NCBI GenBank assembly: GCA_009746045.1
Contig: RPFO01000027.1
Location: forward strand, 6,204,044 to 6,268,043
DNA length: 64,000 bases
DNA from: Mesostigma viride
Lineage: Eukaryota; Streptophyta; Mesostigmatophyceae; Mesostigmatales; Mesostigmataceae
Reading direction: 5' to 3'
A program made the position numbers and the translations under genes. Position 1 is the first letter of the stretch; every line of letters begins with the position of its first letter. Below the pieces are notes generated by a model. It was given only the letters and a program-made list of their open reading frames with translations. It was not told the origin of the DNA and did no database searches. Of this stretch, positions 1-11,093 are shown in pieces.

Positions 1-173
1 CACTATCTATCACTATCATGATGGCATCGCTATCTATCACTATCATGATGGCATCGCTATCTATCACTATCATGATGGCATCACTATCTATCACTATCAT
101 GATGGCATCACTATCTATCACTATCGTGATGGCATCGCTATCTATCACTTTTATGATGGCATCGCTAACAGTT
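1..173. repeat. 27-bp tandem repeat
   Basis: About six copies of a 27-bp unit built around CTATCTATCACTATCATGA and TGGCATC, with a few substitutions in the right-hand copies. The unit is a multiple of three, so it stays open as a repeating nine-residue peptide. That is a by-product of the period and not evidence of a gene. It lies upstream of the first recognisable exon and is probably intronic or 5' flanking. Confidence 0.9.
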
Positions 174-254
174 AGATTCCCCCCCCCCCGCGCGCGCGCA
201 GGGGTGGCAGCCTTTTGGCTTGGGTGTCTTGCAAAGGAAGACCTAGCCTGGACG

Positions 255-434
255 AAGGGAGGGAGGGAGGGAGGGAGGGAGGGAGGGAGGGAGGGAGGGA
301 GGGAGGGAGGGAGGGAGGGAGGGAGGGAGGGAGGGAGGGAGGGAGGGAGGGAGGAGGGAGGGAGGGAGGGAGGGAGGGAGGGAGGGAGGGAGGGAGGGAG
401 GAAAGGGGAAAGGGGAAAGGGGAAAGGGAGGGAT
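255..434. repeat. (GGGA)n microsatellite
   Basis: A purine-only tract of about 145 bp of GGGA repeats with one slip near 350, followed by four AAAGGGG-type units. A homopyrimidine run and a CG-alternating run at 179-199 precede it. The long open frames on both strands here are repeat artefacts. Confidence 0.95.
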
Positions 435-730
435 TCACTTCTTAGCTGTGAGCGTTCATGGGGGCGTCCCGAGCTGGTGTGCCTGCTGTTTTTTGCCTTG
501 TGCACATGTCCTTGTTCGACAGGATGTGAATTCCCAGGTGCCCATCCCAATTAATAACAATAAATGACACAACATGATTTCCCACAACACATATCCATGC
601 AGACGAATAACATGTCGTAACATGAGATGGCGACCCCCCTCGCGGACCTCCCGCCCTGCACATCGCCCGGTTCTCCGGCTGCCTCCGCCCCCCCACCCCC
701 CACCCCCCACCCCGGCTTCCCCGCACGCAG
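435..730. other. No gene seen; ends in a splice acceptor tract
   Basis: Nothing recognisable as coding. From about 685 to 730 it becomes a C-rich polypyrimidine tract ending CACGCAG, a good 3' splice site for the exon that starts at 731. The stretch is therefore probably the end of an intron of the cyclic-nucleotide-binding gene. Confidence 0.5.
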
Positions 731-3700
731 GTCCTCGAAGGCACGCAAGGGAGTGAGAACTCCTCCAGCCGGCCGGCCCCGACCGCGTCGCTCCCCTCTG
801 GACCCGACCGCGGGAACATCGCACGCACACCGAAGGACGGCAAACGGTCCGCCCCCGGTGGCTCCTCCAATAACCTGTGGTCCTCCGCCGCAGGCGATGC
901 GGGTAGCCTCTCACCTTCCGGCAGTGCGGGTCCTTCGGGCGAAACCGAAAACTCTGCGGACGCGGCCTCGTCCCTCTTCGACCCCTCGTTCCGTTCCACC
1001 ACCGCGGCTGGGCCCATCGTGCCACTGACGTCCGTCACGTTGGGGGGAGCGGGGTCCGGGGGTTTATCCGCATCCGCGGGGGCGGGAGGAGGTCTACTTT
1101 CCCCTGGGGCCGGCGCGGGCGCCAGCAGTTCACTGATCGCCAGCCCCGGCCAGCATAGCTACTCGTACGGGATGCTCGTACAGGATAGTCTGGTCGGGCC
1201 CGACGGCTCGCGGACCAGCCTAGGGGGCCGCGTGGGCCATCTGGTCAGGGAGGGGGCGGTGCTGGGCCCCGGGGAGTGCTTTGGGGAGTACGCGGCGCTG
1301 CACAAGGCGCGGCAGCCGTTCACGGTCGCGTCGCTGGTCTCGCCCACGCGGCTGTACGTGGCGGCGGCGGAGGAGTTCTTCAAGCTGCTGCCCGCCGCGG
1401 CCATCAAGAGGTGAGGGGGGGAGGGGTTATACTTGCGGCCATCAAGAGGGGAGGAGGGGGGAGAGTTATACTTGCGGCCATCAAGAGGGGAGGGGAAGGG
1501 TGCGGGATAGATGCGGCCGTCAAGAGGGGAGGGAGGGACTCTCGATGTGGCCATCAAGAATGGTGCTTGCCGCCGTCCAGAGGGGAATGGGAAGGAAGGG
1601 AAGCAAAGCCCGTAGCAAGCCATCAATAAGCCGCCATCAATAAGTGAGGGAAAGGGGTTCTGTAAACGTGGCCATCAAGAGGGGAGGGGAAGAGAGAGTA
1701 GCGGCTAAGTAGAGTGGCTAGGCAGTTGGTGCTGTGGATTTCCATCATTCCCCCTTTGATTCTCTGCTGACACCCCTTCTCCCACCCCTCCTATCCCCAT
1801 GCATCGCCTTCCACCAACACCTTTTTCCTCCTCCCTCCAACGCCAACCCCCTTCTGCCATGCATGCATCCACCACCCCTTCTGCCATGCATGCATCCACC
1901 CACCCTTCTGCCATGCACGCATCCACGCACCCTTCTGCCATGCATGCATCCACCACCCCTTCTGCCATGCATGCATCCACCCACCCTTCTGCCATGCATG
2001 CATCCACCCACCCTTCTGCCATGCATGCATCCACCCACCCCTTCTGCCATGCACGCATCCACCCACCCCTTCTGCCATGCACGCATCCACCAACCCTTCT
2101 GCCATGCATGCATCCACCCACCCCCTCTGCCATGCACGCATCCACCAACCCCTTCCGCTCCCCCCCCCCTTCCCCCAGGCTGACGGAGCTCTCCGCGTCA
2201 CGTCTTGAATGGCGGCAGCAGCGGGAGGCCTCTTCGACCGCGTTCGCCGCCGCCGCAGCCCGTCCCTTCTCCCATTCGCGCTCCTCGGGTGGGCCGCTCT
2301 CCGGCGACTCTGATGACCCGAGTCGGCCCGTGACCGCTTCCGGTGTTCTCGGGACAGGTGTCAGCAACAACAGCAACAGTTACAGCTACGGCGGCAACAG
2401 CAACACCAATAGTAATAGTGGCAGCTACAGCAACAGCGGCAGCGGGAACGCGGTCTCGGACCACGTGTCCGAGTCCTTCTTTGGCTCCGGCTCCACCAAT
2501 ATGACGGCGGTGTTCAAGAAGATCGGGCACCAGGTGCGCATCGCGCTCGGGGAGGGTGACGACGGCGGCAGCAGCTCCAACTATCGCAACGGTGACGGGT
2601 GGCCGCACGGGGGGGGAAGCATGCGGCAAGGTGCGGGCGACGGCGAGGGGGGGAGTGGCCACCACAGGGGAGGGGGAGATGGGGGATCCCCAGAGCATAA
2701 GATGCTGAGCCGGTACTTGCCCAACCAGCCGCGCCGCGCGCCTCGTGAGAGCGAGCTCAACTTCTCTCGGGCGGATCCTCCCCGCGACCTGGTGGTCGGT
2801 TTCCATAAAGTGGGCCATGGCAACGACGAGCATTTCGATGTTCCCGTGAGCCCGCCACCAGCGCTGGGGCGCTCCGGCGGGTGGGTGATCAGCCGCGGGA
2901 ACAACGCAAACAACGCAAACAGCAGCGGCGGCAACAGTGGAGGCACAAAGGTCGCAATGGCGGGGACAGCAGGCATGGATGGCGACGTGGCGTCGCCTGC
3001 AGGCGCGCTCAGCCCCCGCTCCCCCCACCGCCAGCTCTCGCTCCCCATCCAGAACATGGTCACATCCATGGGGGGCGGCGTGGACGCCAGCAACAGCAAC
3101 CTCAACCAAAACAGCCTGTCGCTGCGCCCGGCGACGGGGCGCAACGAGCTATCGCCTCGCAGCCCTCGCATGATTGGGGCCGGCATGATGCCCCCCTCCT
3201 CGTACAGCAATTCGCAGCAGTCCAGCGCTTACAGTCTTCCCCCCGGTCTCCCCGGCGGTGGCGGGTCAGGCCTCTCGCAGGCCTCGCCTTTATCCCCCTC
3301 CCGCTACGACCCCGCCGATGCGGGGAGTCCGCTCTCGCTCGCGTCCGGTCCCTGGGCGGCCGTCGCGTCACCCCCTGGGGGCAGCCGTGGGGGCCCCCGG
3401 TCGCCGAGCCTCCCCCCTTGTAGCCCCTCGGGGCTCTTGAGCCCGCGGAGCGGCCGCCCCGTGATGGACGCGGTGGCAAGAGGCAGCCCCGAGACGGCGG
3501 CGTTCTTCGAGAACACGTGTGCGATTTCCCAGACGGCGATCACGCGGGAGCTGCGCAAGCTGGCCGTGCTGGGGGGCGGGGGGAGTGGCGGGGACAATGA
3601 CGTCGGCACAGGGGGCAGAGGAGCCAGTGGTGATTATTCTGGCGGCGGGTATTTGAACCGCGCGGTCTCGCCTCCCTCGCGGTCGGAGTTTGGGACCACG

Positions 3701-3886
3701 ATCCGATCGAATGCGTCGACCACGCAGTCGGTCATACGGCCATCGCCGCCGCCGCCAGAGGAGCCCGAGGAGCCCGAGGTGCTGGCGATCCGGATGCGGC
3801 AGAACGGGCTCCCGGTGCCCAAGGCGCCCGCGCACACGCGGCGGCTTAAGCAGCTGCAGCAGCGACGAGTCGCGGGGATGTTATGA
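731..3886 (+). CDS. Cyclic-nucleotide-binding-domain protein, C-terminal part
   Basis: Two exons are supported: 731-1410 (donor AG|GTGAGG) and 2179-3886 (acceptor CCCCCAG). The split AGG codon and phase match exactly, giving 795 residues to the stop; the N terminus lies to the left, in or beyond the window. Exon 1 has a Ser/Gly-rich linker and then the second half of a CNBD: the phosphate-binding cassette signature GECFGEYAALHKARQPFTV, with the conserved Gly, Glu and Arg, followed by strands and a helix ending EEFFKLLP. The next exon continues this helix (LTELSASRLEWRQQ). The remaining ~550 residues are low-complexity Ser, Gly, Asn and Pro without a known domain. CNBDs sense cAMP or cGMP in channels and kinases; which type this is depends on the missing N terminus. 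A TGTAA at 4066-4070 is a possible poly(A) signal. Confidence 0.78.
1396..1690 (+). repeat. Intronic copies of the exon-1 splice donor
   Basis: The last ~14 bases of the exon (GCGGCCATCAAGAG) and the first purine-rich intron bases recur downstream at about 1439, 1478, 1517, 1551 and 1671, with a weaker copy near 1635. Spacing is roughly 38 bp for the first three and then irregular. Most copies read GAGGGGAGG where the true donor reads GAGGTGAGG, so they lack the GT. Confidence 0.85.
1849..2155. repeat. 27-28 bp minisatellite in the CNBD intron
   Basis: About eleven copies of a unit containing CTTCTGCCATGCATGCATCC, varying between 27 and 28 bp and by CATGCATG versus CATGCACG. It fills the 3' half of the intron and stops just before the polypyrimidine tract at 2158-2178. 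Confidence 0.92.
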
Positions 3887-4227
3887 CGAGATGGTTTTGG
3901 ATCGCGACGTCGTAAGGGGAGGGGGGTTTAGCGATCATGGATCCAGATGATGTGAGGAAATGTGGCATCATATCAGAACGGGATGCTGATGTGATGGCAT
4001 GGCAAAACCAAGTCAAACCGCAATGCTGATGTGAGGACATGAGGCATCAAGTCAAATTGCAATGGTGTAATGCGGGCGATTTGGCGATATTGGATCCGGA
4101 TGCTGTTGTGCCGGATCCTAACACCTATATAAAGCAAACTTGGTGACGTTGGTCCGATAATTAGGGGGAGTACCGCCTACAATTTGGTAGTGAATCGTGA
4201 TGCAATCATTACTGGCGATGCAAATGC
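3887..4227 (+). other. 3' flank of the CNBD gene
   Basis: No gene seen. Holds two or three imperfect copies of a GATGCTGATGTGA-type motif (about 3978-4050) and a TGTAA at 4066-4070 that could be the poly(A) signal. Confidence 0.4.
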
Positions 4228-4430
4228 GGTGACGGAATGCAATATACGAGAATGCTCATAACTTTTGACTCCAGCCATGAAATTTCATCCGGCATTGGTG
4301 CATTAGACTCGTCTTTTGAAGACGAACACGCTGAATAATTTTCTGCAGCTATTGCTCAATTTTTCCGAAGATACCGGCACTGCCCTGCCCAGCAAATATC
4401 GATCTTTTTTCAGCTCGATATGGCGGAATA
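4228..4430 (+). mobile_element. LINE family A 5' UTR fragment
   Basis: About 200 bp align with the region just upstream of ORF1 in the long family A element (reverse strand of 40330-40498). Shared blocks include GAGAATGCTCATAACTTTTGA, CATGAAATTT, GACGAACACGCTGA and the CTGCCCAGCA region. No ORF1 sequence follows. LINE copies usually lose the 5' end, so a piece with only the 5' end is odd. Confidence 0.7.
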
Positions 4431-4641
4431 CGGCTCATCCCAACAATCACAAACGTCCGTGGCCCAGAACCAACTTGCTGATGAAGACGTGACGTGAGCA
4501 TGTCTGTAAAGATGCATGCGGACTTCATGCACCTGGACAGATCTATATACCCTAGGAAGCTTTACAGTAACCTGGCTTGAATTGGGTGTGGGCTACCTCT
4601 TCTTGCGCAGAGTACTTCGAAGGTGACAGGTCATAATGTAG
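4431..4641. other. Unassigned sequence between repeats
   Basis: No recognised gene or repeat family; nothing further can be said. Confidence 0.4.
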
Positions 4642-4950
4642 TGAGACAGCCAATTAATTAGGAACATGACTCCGTTGGGAGTGTATGTAGCACATAGCCC
4701 TGAGAAGGGGCCGATATGGCTCTTAGCTACTTCCTGCAGGTGGGGTAATGTAAACTGCCACCTACTCTGCATGCACAAAGTGCACCTGCCCACCGCTGTA
4801 TTCAGGCACCTAGCCTAGTAGGGGCACCGACAGAGGGGGGAAGATCAGCATGGCTATACACAAGCTAGGCCGGCATGGCGTCTCAGCAGAGAGTAGCTCT
4901 CGATCTGCGTGGGCACAGCATAACTAAATAAATAAAGCTAGGCATCATCT
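4642..4950 (-). mobile_element. SINE-like family C copy
   Basis: On the minus strand this ends in CTCCCAACGGAG, ATGTT and a TTAA-type tail. Upstream are the family hallmarks: GCCATATcGGCCCCTTCTCA-like sequence, a TTTACATT block and GGTGCACTTTGTGCA. The same arrangement recurs at 24690-24960 (minus) and 9240-9750 and 35310-35720 (plus). It has no ORF, so it is probably a non-autonomous retroelement. Confidence 0.65.
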
Positions 4951-4954
4951 GGCA

Positions 4955-5085
4955 GTTTACATTCCACTCTTGCAGGAAGTAGCCAAGAGTGTATTAAAAG
5001 CCATATGCCCCTTCTCAGGGCTATGTGCTACATTTACTCCCAACGGAGTTATGTTCCTTATTAATTAATTAATTAAGGATGACAT
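4955..5085 (+). mobile_element. SINE-like family C 3' end
   Basis: Plus-strand 3' piece running from a TTTACATTCC block through GCCATATGCCCCTTCTCAGG and TATGTGCTACAT to the stem-loop ACTCCCAACGGAGT and a TTAATTAA tail. It faces the minus-strand copy just to the left, so the two form a loose inverted pair. Confidence 0.65.
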
Positions 5086-5127
5086 CCAACTGTCCATACG
5101 TCAGTACTGGTCGCCTGCAGGCGCCAT

Positions 5128-5575
5128 TAATTAATTAATTAATAGACACGTGACTGCGTCACGTGAGCATAAGCCCTCAGTGGGAGCGGAACAGGGGATG
5201 GAATGGATGGTATAAGCTATCTAGGTCCTAGTTACAGGGGTGTGGGCACCGCGGCCCGAATCGCTATGAATGCCATACTTGGTCACACGCGGAGCCCCCA
5301 CAGGCTTGGGGGTGGTCTCCTTCATCACTACTTGCCATCTATCCTTGCGCACCATCTGCCTCCATATTACAGACAAACCAGGAGGCTGCCCGGGGGTGAG
5401 CCCGTCACGTCTAGTGTAGCACATGTCCATGCCGAGTCTATCACGAAAAGTCCACGGGTGGCGGCCCTGCCGCGCGCGGCCGGGGGCACGCCAGGTGAGG
5501 ACATATCGCCCAGGCTGGGCGGGCTTGGTGCCAGCTAGTCTATCTGATGTATCTACCTGATCTGCAGGCGCCATG
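5128..5575 (-). mobile_element. LINE family B 3' end
   Basis: On the minus strand an open stretch (5574-5221) encodes the C terminus of a reverse-transcriptase polyprotein; recognisable pieces are DQVDTSDRLAGTKPAQPGRY, VIWRQMVRKDRWQVVM and TTPKPVGAP. It then enters a 3' UTR that ends with the palindrome CACGTGACGCAGTCACGTG and an ATTAATTAA tail. Same family as 21590-22094, 8956-9195 and 58280-58690. Confidence 0.75.
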
Positions 5576-6400
5576 TTCCCTGTTATGCAGGTGCACGAAT
5601 TGAGGAAGGGGGGCCGACGAACAAGCAGAATTTACTAGCGCATCATCTAGGTCGACCTCATTTATGCCGACGACATCACGCTCATCGAGAAGCCGGAGTC
5701 TGCCCAACTTTGGCGCTCGAGGCTCGTGCTGTTGGTCTTGAAATCAGCCCCAAAACAGAGGCCCTGGCTCTTGGCATGGCCAGGCCCCCACCCACACTCC
5801 GCCTAGCTAGCTCTTGGACGACACCGAGGTCAACTACCCTACTTCAGGCCGCTTCAACTGAGCTGCTCGGCAGTTGGCTTCCCGACTGCGAGGACGACCT
5901 GATGACACGGATCGGCATGGCGTGGGCGCAACTCCATGACCACCGCCGCTGGTGTCCAGAGCAACCCCGGCCTACCCGGGATCGTCAAGCGTGACCTCTC
6001 ACAAGGTCGTCATTCTGACGTACGCTGCTGACCTACAGCGCCGAGACCTGGACACTGAGGCAGAAGCTGGAGCAACGACTCGACGGCAACGTCACCAAGA
6101 TGCTGCGCAAGGCCCTTAACATCCCCTTTGGTTTGCACATTAGTAATGAGGATTTGTATGCTGATTTGCCCTATGTTTCCCACATTCTTAGGCACAGGTG
6201 CCTGGGCCTAGCTAGCCGGGCACCTGGCCCGCACAGATCAGGTAGACACATCAGATAGACTAGCTGGCACGTCAAGCTAGCCCGCCCAGCCTGGGCGCTG
6301 TGCCGGTCCTCACCTGGCGTGCCCCAGGCCGCGCGCGGCAGGGCCGCTACCCGTGGACTTTTCGTGATAGACTCAATTGGCATGAACATGTGCTACCCTG
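5576..6400 (+). pseudogene. LINE family B reverse-transcriptase fragment
   Basis: Broken reading frame. The catalytic motif LIYADDITLIEKPE is visible at about 5656-5697, followed by SWLPDCEDDLMTRIGMAWAQ, the LTYGAETWTL region (degenerate near 6030) and NVTKMLRKALNIPFGLHISN at 6090-6150. Stops and frameshifts interrupt it and an AGCTAGC-rich duplication lies near 6210. Family A sequence begins abruptly at about 6400, so this is a fused remnant. Confidence 0.75.
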
Positions 6401-8965
6401 TGGTCCGCCCTGACTGGTCCGCTCTACGCCCGGTCCGGGGAGATCCTGAGGACTGGACGGACGCCGAGCACGAGCGGAACCGGTGCCGACGGGAGTATAC
6501 CTGTCGGCCCTGGGCGCCCGGGCAGACGTCGACGAGCTGGACAAGGGCGCCCCCAACGCCGCCATTTTTGCGGGCTTTGCGGCCCGTGCCCCGTTGCTGG
6601 CGGCCCGGCACCTGCCGGTCATGCCCCGCCGCCGCCCCGGCCCGCTCTACCGCTGAGGACCCCAAGGTCTTGGCCGCCCGGCACCGCCCGTCAAGCGTAA
6701 CCGGGACCCGCTGCAGACACCGGTGCTCAAGGCTGCCGGCCGCTCATGGAGGCCTACGAGCACGCTCAGGACGCGGAGGCGGCCCAGTGCATCGCCGATG
6801 CCATTGAAGGCCTGCCGGCCATATTTGAAGCTCGCAACCAGGGCAACGACATGTGGTACCACCTCGACCGGCTCGGCGGCCGGCGGCCGGCAGCGCACCC
6901 CGGTGGAGCACACGGGGGACGGCACGGCGCCGGTAAGCCTTGACTGCTGGTTGGCCCACAATGTTTCCTTGACCGGTGGGGCTCGCGCCCCCCCCCCGCC
7001 GCTTCACCCCTAGACGGCCGCCCGCCTCGGGGTTGCCGAACCCCCGCCGCCGCCAGCGCCCCCTTCCTCGGCCGCGGACTACCAAGCAAGTCCCCGCCTT
7101 GCAGGAGGGCTGCCTTGCCACTGATCAACGGCGTCGTCCACCCTTTCACTTTGAAGGAATTGGACGGCGCCCTTGCTCGCCTGCGGTACGATGCGGCGGT
7201 CGGTGCCGACCACCTTTCTGCTGAGCTGCTGAAGACCCCTGATCCAGCGGTAACTTAGGGATCTTCTGCTGGCGTTCTGCAACCGTGTCCTGCTTTCTGA
7301 CGAGCCTCCGCCTGCTGAGTGGCAGACGGCCATCCGCGTCATGCTGTACAAGAAGGGCTCTGCTGCTGACCCCGGTAACTACCGGGGTGTCTGCCTCCAG
7401 AGCGCCGCGCTGAAGGTCTTCATGCGCATGATGCTGCACAGGCTCCGGCCGCGCCGCGCTGGACCCACACCTGGGTGAGTCTCAGATGGGTTTTCGTCGT
7501 GGTCGTAACACTGTCATGGCTGTGTTTGTCGCGCGCCGGTTGATGGAGGAGGTGCGTCGCCTTTGCCCTGACAGTTTGCCGCTGGTCCTCATTTTTGTTG
7601 ACTATATCAAGGCCTTTGACACGGTCCTCTGGGAGGCTCTTTGGGCCATCCTAGCTCTGGACCGAGTGCCACCAGCATTAATTGCTGCCATTCGCCGACT
7701 GTATGAGGGCTCACAGGCAGTAGTGCGGACTGCGGAAGGCACCACCCCACCATTCCCCCTTCACCACGGGGTGTGGCAAGGTTGTGTCCTGTCCCCATAC
7801 CTGTTCATTATTGTCGTGGACCACGTCATGCGCCAGGCACGTGTGCGCTTTGCTGCTCTTAAGGGGTTCGAGCCAGGCTTGGACATCCTTAACGAGCGTG
7901 GGCACGGCGGGATTAGCACGGGTTACCGCCTGGCTGACCTGATTTATGCGGACGACACCACCCTCATCGCGCGCCCCGAGCACATTCAGACCTGGCTGGA
8001 CTGTCTGGGCCTGGAGGCGAGGGCGGTAGGGTTGGAGATTAGTGTCAAAACTGAGGCAATGGTGATTGGGGCCTCCAGTCGTCCACCGCTGCCGCGCTTG
8101 CTCGACGGGACGGAGGTCCCGTTCCGCGATCGCTTCAAACTGTTGGGGAGCATGCTCCCTGACACCGCCGACGATGTGGACGCCCGCATTGGCCTGACCT
8201 GGGCTAGGCTTCGTTCGCTCAACACCTACTGGCGCTCCAAGGGCCTGGACGAGCACCGCAAGCGCATGCTCTTCAAGGTCCTCGTCCTCACGGTGCTCAC
8301 GTATGGCGCCGAGGCGTGGACACTCACGGCAACACTGGCAGCTAAGCTAGACGGCACGGTAACCAGGAATCATGTTCCGACAGGTCCTGAATGTAGGGTT
8401 TTCTCAGCGTAGGTCATTAGAGTCTTTGTATCACGGTATGCCTCGTATTTCGGACGAGATTAGGCAGCGTAGGATAGCATTTGTAGGACATCTTGCTCGC
8501 ACCAGCCAGGTCGACACCGCCCTTGGTCTGGCCGGTCCCCAGCAGCTCGGCCAACCAGGACGGCATATTTTGACCTGGCCGGACCCCAAGAACATTCCCA
8601 AAAGGGTAGGGAAACATGCCATGACCTATACCCAGATGTTGCTGGACGACCTAGTGGTCCCAGCCCAGTTTGAATACCGCATCCCCTCTCTCTCCCTTCT
8701 CTGGACTGCCATGCAGGACAAGAAGCGGTGGCAGAAGTTTGTCAAGGCTCACACGCCAGCCCCTGTGGGCAAGCCGCCTCCCCCCAAGAGGAGGAGCCGT
8801 TTTGATGAGTAGCGTAGATAGGCTTTTCTAGACTAGATATAGCTTAGAGTTAGGTTAGTTCGATTACGCGGCTTCCTCCACCACCCATCCAACCTGGAAT
8901 ATGTGCTACATCGGATCTCCCAACGGAGGCATGTTATAATTTAATTTAATTTAAATGTGCTACCC
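6400..8965 (+). pseudogene. LINE family A ORF2 remnant with intact RT core
   Basis: 5'-truncated copy. The linker (VVRPDWSALRPV, 6400-7150) is broken by a stop and frameshifts. The RT core is open from 7486 to 8412: motif A VDYIKAFDT (~7598), motif B GVWQGCVLSPYLF (~7770) and motif C LIYADDTTLI (~7940). After a frameshift near 8370 the C terminus (SDEIRQRRIAFVGHLARTSQ) continues to a stop at 8812. The 3' UTR ends in ATCTCCCAACGGAGGCATGT and TTTAA repeats. It supplies the ~115 codons missing from the long copy at 35.7-40.5 kb. It is not functional. Confidence 0.85.
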
Positions 8966-9195
8966 TAGACGTGACGGGCTCACACCCGGGTGCCCAGCCT
9001 CCTGGTTTGTCTGTAATATGGAGGCAGATGGTGCGCAATGATAGATGGCAAGTAGTGATGAGGGATACCACCCCCAAGTCTGTGGGGGCTCCGCATGTGA
9101 TCGTGCATGTACCTATGGCATTCATAGCGATTCGGGCCGTGGTGCCCGCAACCCTGTAACTAGGACCTAGATAGCTTACATCATCCATTCCCGTC
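8956..9195 (+). mobile_element. LINE family B C-terminal fragment
   Basis: Plus-strand piece matching the end of the family B polyprotein and start of its 3' UTR (RRDGLTPG, VIWRQMVRNDRWQVVM, then CCTAGATAGCTTACATCATCC). It lacks the palindromic tail and is cut off near 9195. Confidence 0.65.
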
Positions 9196-9239
9196 GACCA
9201 TCCGGCACGTCGACCGCAAGCCTTGGCAGGGCTTTCTCT

Positions 9240-9750
9240 GAAAAAGTGCAAAAATAGCTCAGTCTAGGGAATATATATACTATAGCAGTAGTGTACAGAT
9301 AAGTAAGGCTTAGCCTACCACGCGGCCCCAGCCGGCATGTGCCCCCATAATGGCCATGGATGATGCTGCCAGTTAAGAATTTAGCCACGCCCTGCCTATA
9401 ATGGAACCCCCATGGATGATGCACTAAGAATTAGGTCAGCCCTGCCTATACATGCAGAGAGTCACTCTCTGATGAGAAGCCATGCATGCCCTAGCTATTG
9501 TATAGCTACGGTGATCTTTCCCCCCCATGACAGCCCCCCCTTAGTTGGGTTGAGCTCTGAGACTCTGGGGTAAGTGGGGTTGCAGGTGCCCTTGGTGCAC
9601 CTAGAGCAAGTGTCGTTTACATTCCCACCCTTGCAGGAATTAAGTAGCTTGGAATGTATTAAAAGCCATATGCCCCTTCTCTAGCTGGGATATGTGCTAC
9701 ATATTCTCCCACCGGAGTTATGTTACTAATTTATAATTAATTAATCCATT
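9240..9750 (+). mobile_element. SINE-like family C copy
   Basis: Starts near TAGCTCAGTCTAGGGAATAT and contains TAGCAGTAGTGTA, AGAGAGTCACTCTCTG, GGTGCACCTAGAGCA and TTTACATTCC blocks. It ends with ATTCTCCCACCGGAGTTATG and an AATTAATTAA tail. The TAGCTCAGTCTAGG near the start resembles a tRNA A box, but no convincing B box follows at the right distance, so a tRNA origin is only a guess. Confidence 0.6.
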
Positions 9751-9759
9751 CCCGGCCGT

Positions 9760-9967
9760 GATGAAGAAGATCAAGAAGAGGGAAGTGGAAGACGATTGTC
9801 CATGCAGGCTCATGTACACCAGCCCCTGTGGGCAAGCCCCCCCCCGGCTAGAGGAAGGGGCGCTTTGCTGAGTATAATAGTTAGGGTTTTCTAGATTAGA
9901 TTAGCTTATTAGAGTTAAATTAGTTCGGTTTCGCGGCTTTGCCCACCTCCATCCATCCAGCAAGGGA
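9760..9967 (+). mobile_element. LINE family A-like 3' fragment
   Basis: Encodes the degraded C terminus (TSPCGQ, proline/arginine-rich, stop near 9870) and a 3' UTR with TCTAGATTAGATTAGCTT and CACCTCCATCCATCCAGCAAGG. It abuts the oppositely oriented family A tail at 9968. Confidence 0.6.
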
Positions 9968-10990
9968 ATATTAAAATTTAATTAAATTATAACATGCCTC
10001 CGTTGGGAGATCATGTAGCACATATTCCTTGATGGATGGGTGGGGTGGAAGGAGCCGCGTAATCGAACTAACCTAACTCTAAGCTAGATCTAGTCCAGAA
10101 AAATCCTAACAACACTACTCATCAAAACGCCGCCGCCTCTTGGGGGGACTGAGGTGGCTTGCCCACAGGGGCTGGCGTGTGAGCCTTGACAATCTTCTGC
10201 CACCGCGTCTTGTTCTGCATGGCAGTCCAAAGAAGGGAGAGAGAGTGGATGCGGTATTCACTGACTGGGCTGGGACCACTAGGTCGTCCAGCAACATCTG
10301 GATGTAGTTCGTGACATGTTTCCCTACCCTTTTGGGAATGCCCTTGGGGCCAGGCCAGGTCAGAATATGCCGCCCTGGCTGGCCAAGCCGCTGGGGGCCT
10401 GCCAGACCAAGGGCGGTGTCGACCTGGCTGGTGCAAGCAAGGTGTCCTACAAATGCTATCCTACGCTGCCTGATCTCGTCCGAAATACGAGGCATACCCT
10501 GATACAAAGACTCTAATGACGGACGCTTGGAAAACCCTACGTTCAGGACCTGTCGGAGCATCCTGTAATCCGTGCCGTCGAGCTTAGCTGCCAGTGTGGG
10601 TGTGATTGTCCACGCCTCGGCGCCATACGTGAGCACCGTGAGGACGAGGACCTTGAAGAGCATGCGCTTGGGGTGCATGCTCGCCCACTCACTGAGGCCC
10701 TTGGAGCGCCAGTAGGTGTTGAGCGAACAGAGCCTGGCCCAGGCCAGGCCGATGCGGATGTCCACATCGTCTGCGGTGTCCGAGCTGCAGGGAGCCAACT
10801 CCCCAACAGTTTGAAGCGATCGCGGAATGGGACCTCCGTCCCGTCGAGCAGGCGCGGCAGCGGCGGTGTACTGGAGGCCCCAATCACCATCGCCTCAGTT
10901 TTGACACTAATCTCCAACCCCACCGCCCTTGCCTCTGGATGCAGGCCCAGCCAGTCCAGCCAGGTCTGAATGTGCTCGGGGCGCGCGATG
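9968..10990 (-). pseudogene. LINE family A 3' fragment
   Basis: The minus strand carries the last third of ORF2: EARAVGLEISVKTEAMVIGA, RDRFKLLG, LTYGAEAWT, SDEIRQRRIAFVGHLACTSQ and a basic C terminus ending RRRFDE. One frameshift lies near 10790 and a stop after the tail at 10115. The 3' end (AACATGCCTCCGTTGGGAGAT with TTAAATT repeats) is at 9968-10025. The catalytic YADD lies beyond the 5' truncation point. Confidence 0.8.
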
Positions 10991-11093
10991 AGGGAATATG
11001 TGCTACATGATCTCCCAACGGAGTCATGTTATAATTTAATTTAATTTAATTTAATTTAATTTAATTTAATTTAATTTAATTTTAATCCATTCC
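10991..11093 (+). mobile_element. LINE family A tail with (TTTAA)n
   Basis: Only the last ~45 bp of the 3' UTR (TATGTGCTACATGATCTCCC, then AACGGAGTCATGTTATAA) followed by about ten TTTAA repeats, the longest such tail in the window. It looks like an extremely 5'-truncated insertion. Confidence 0.75.

Noticed and set aside
172-445. Open frames on both strands through the GGGA tract
   Set aside because: Simple-sequence artefacts: a four-base repeat without stops in any frame.
1799-2178. Upstream extension of the CNBD exon-2 frame to an ATG at 1799
   Set aside because: This part is the intronic minisatellite; the acceptor at 2178 and the phase match to exon 1 explain the frame better.
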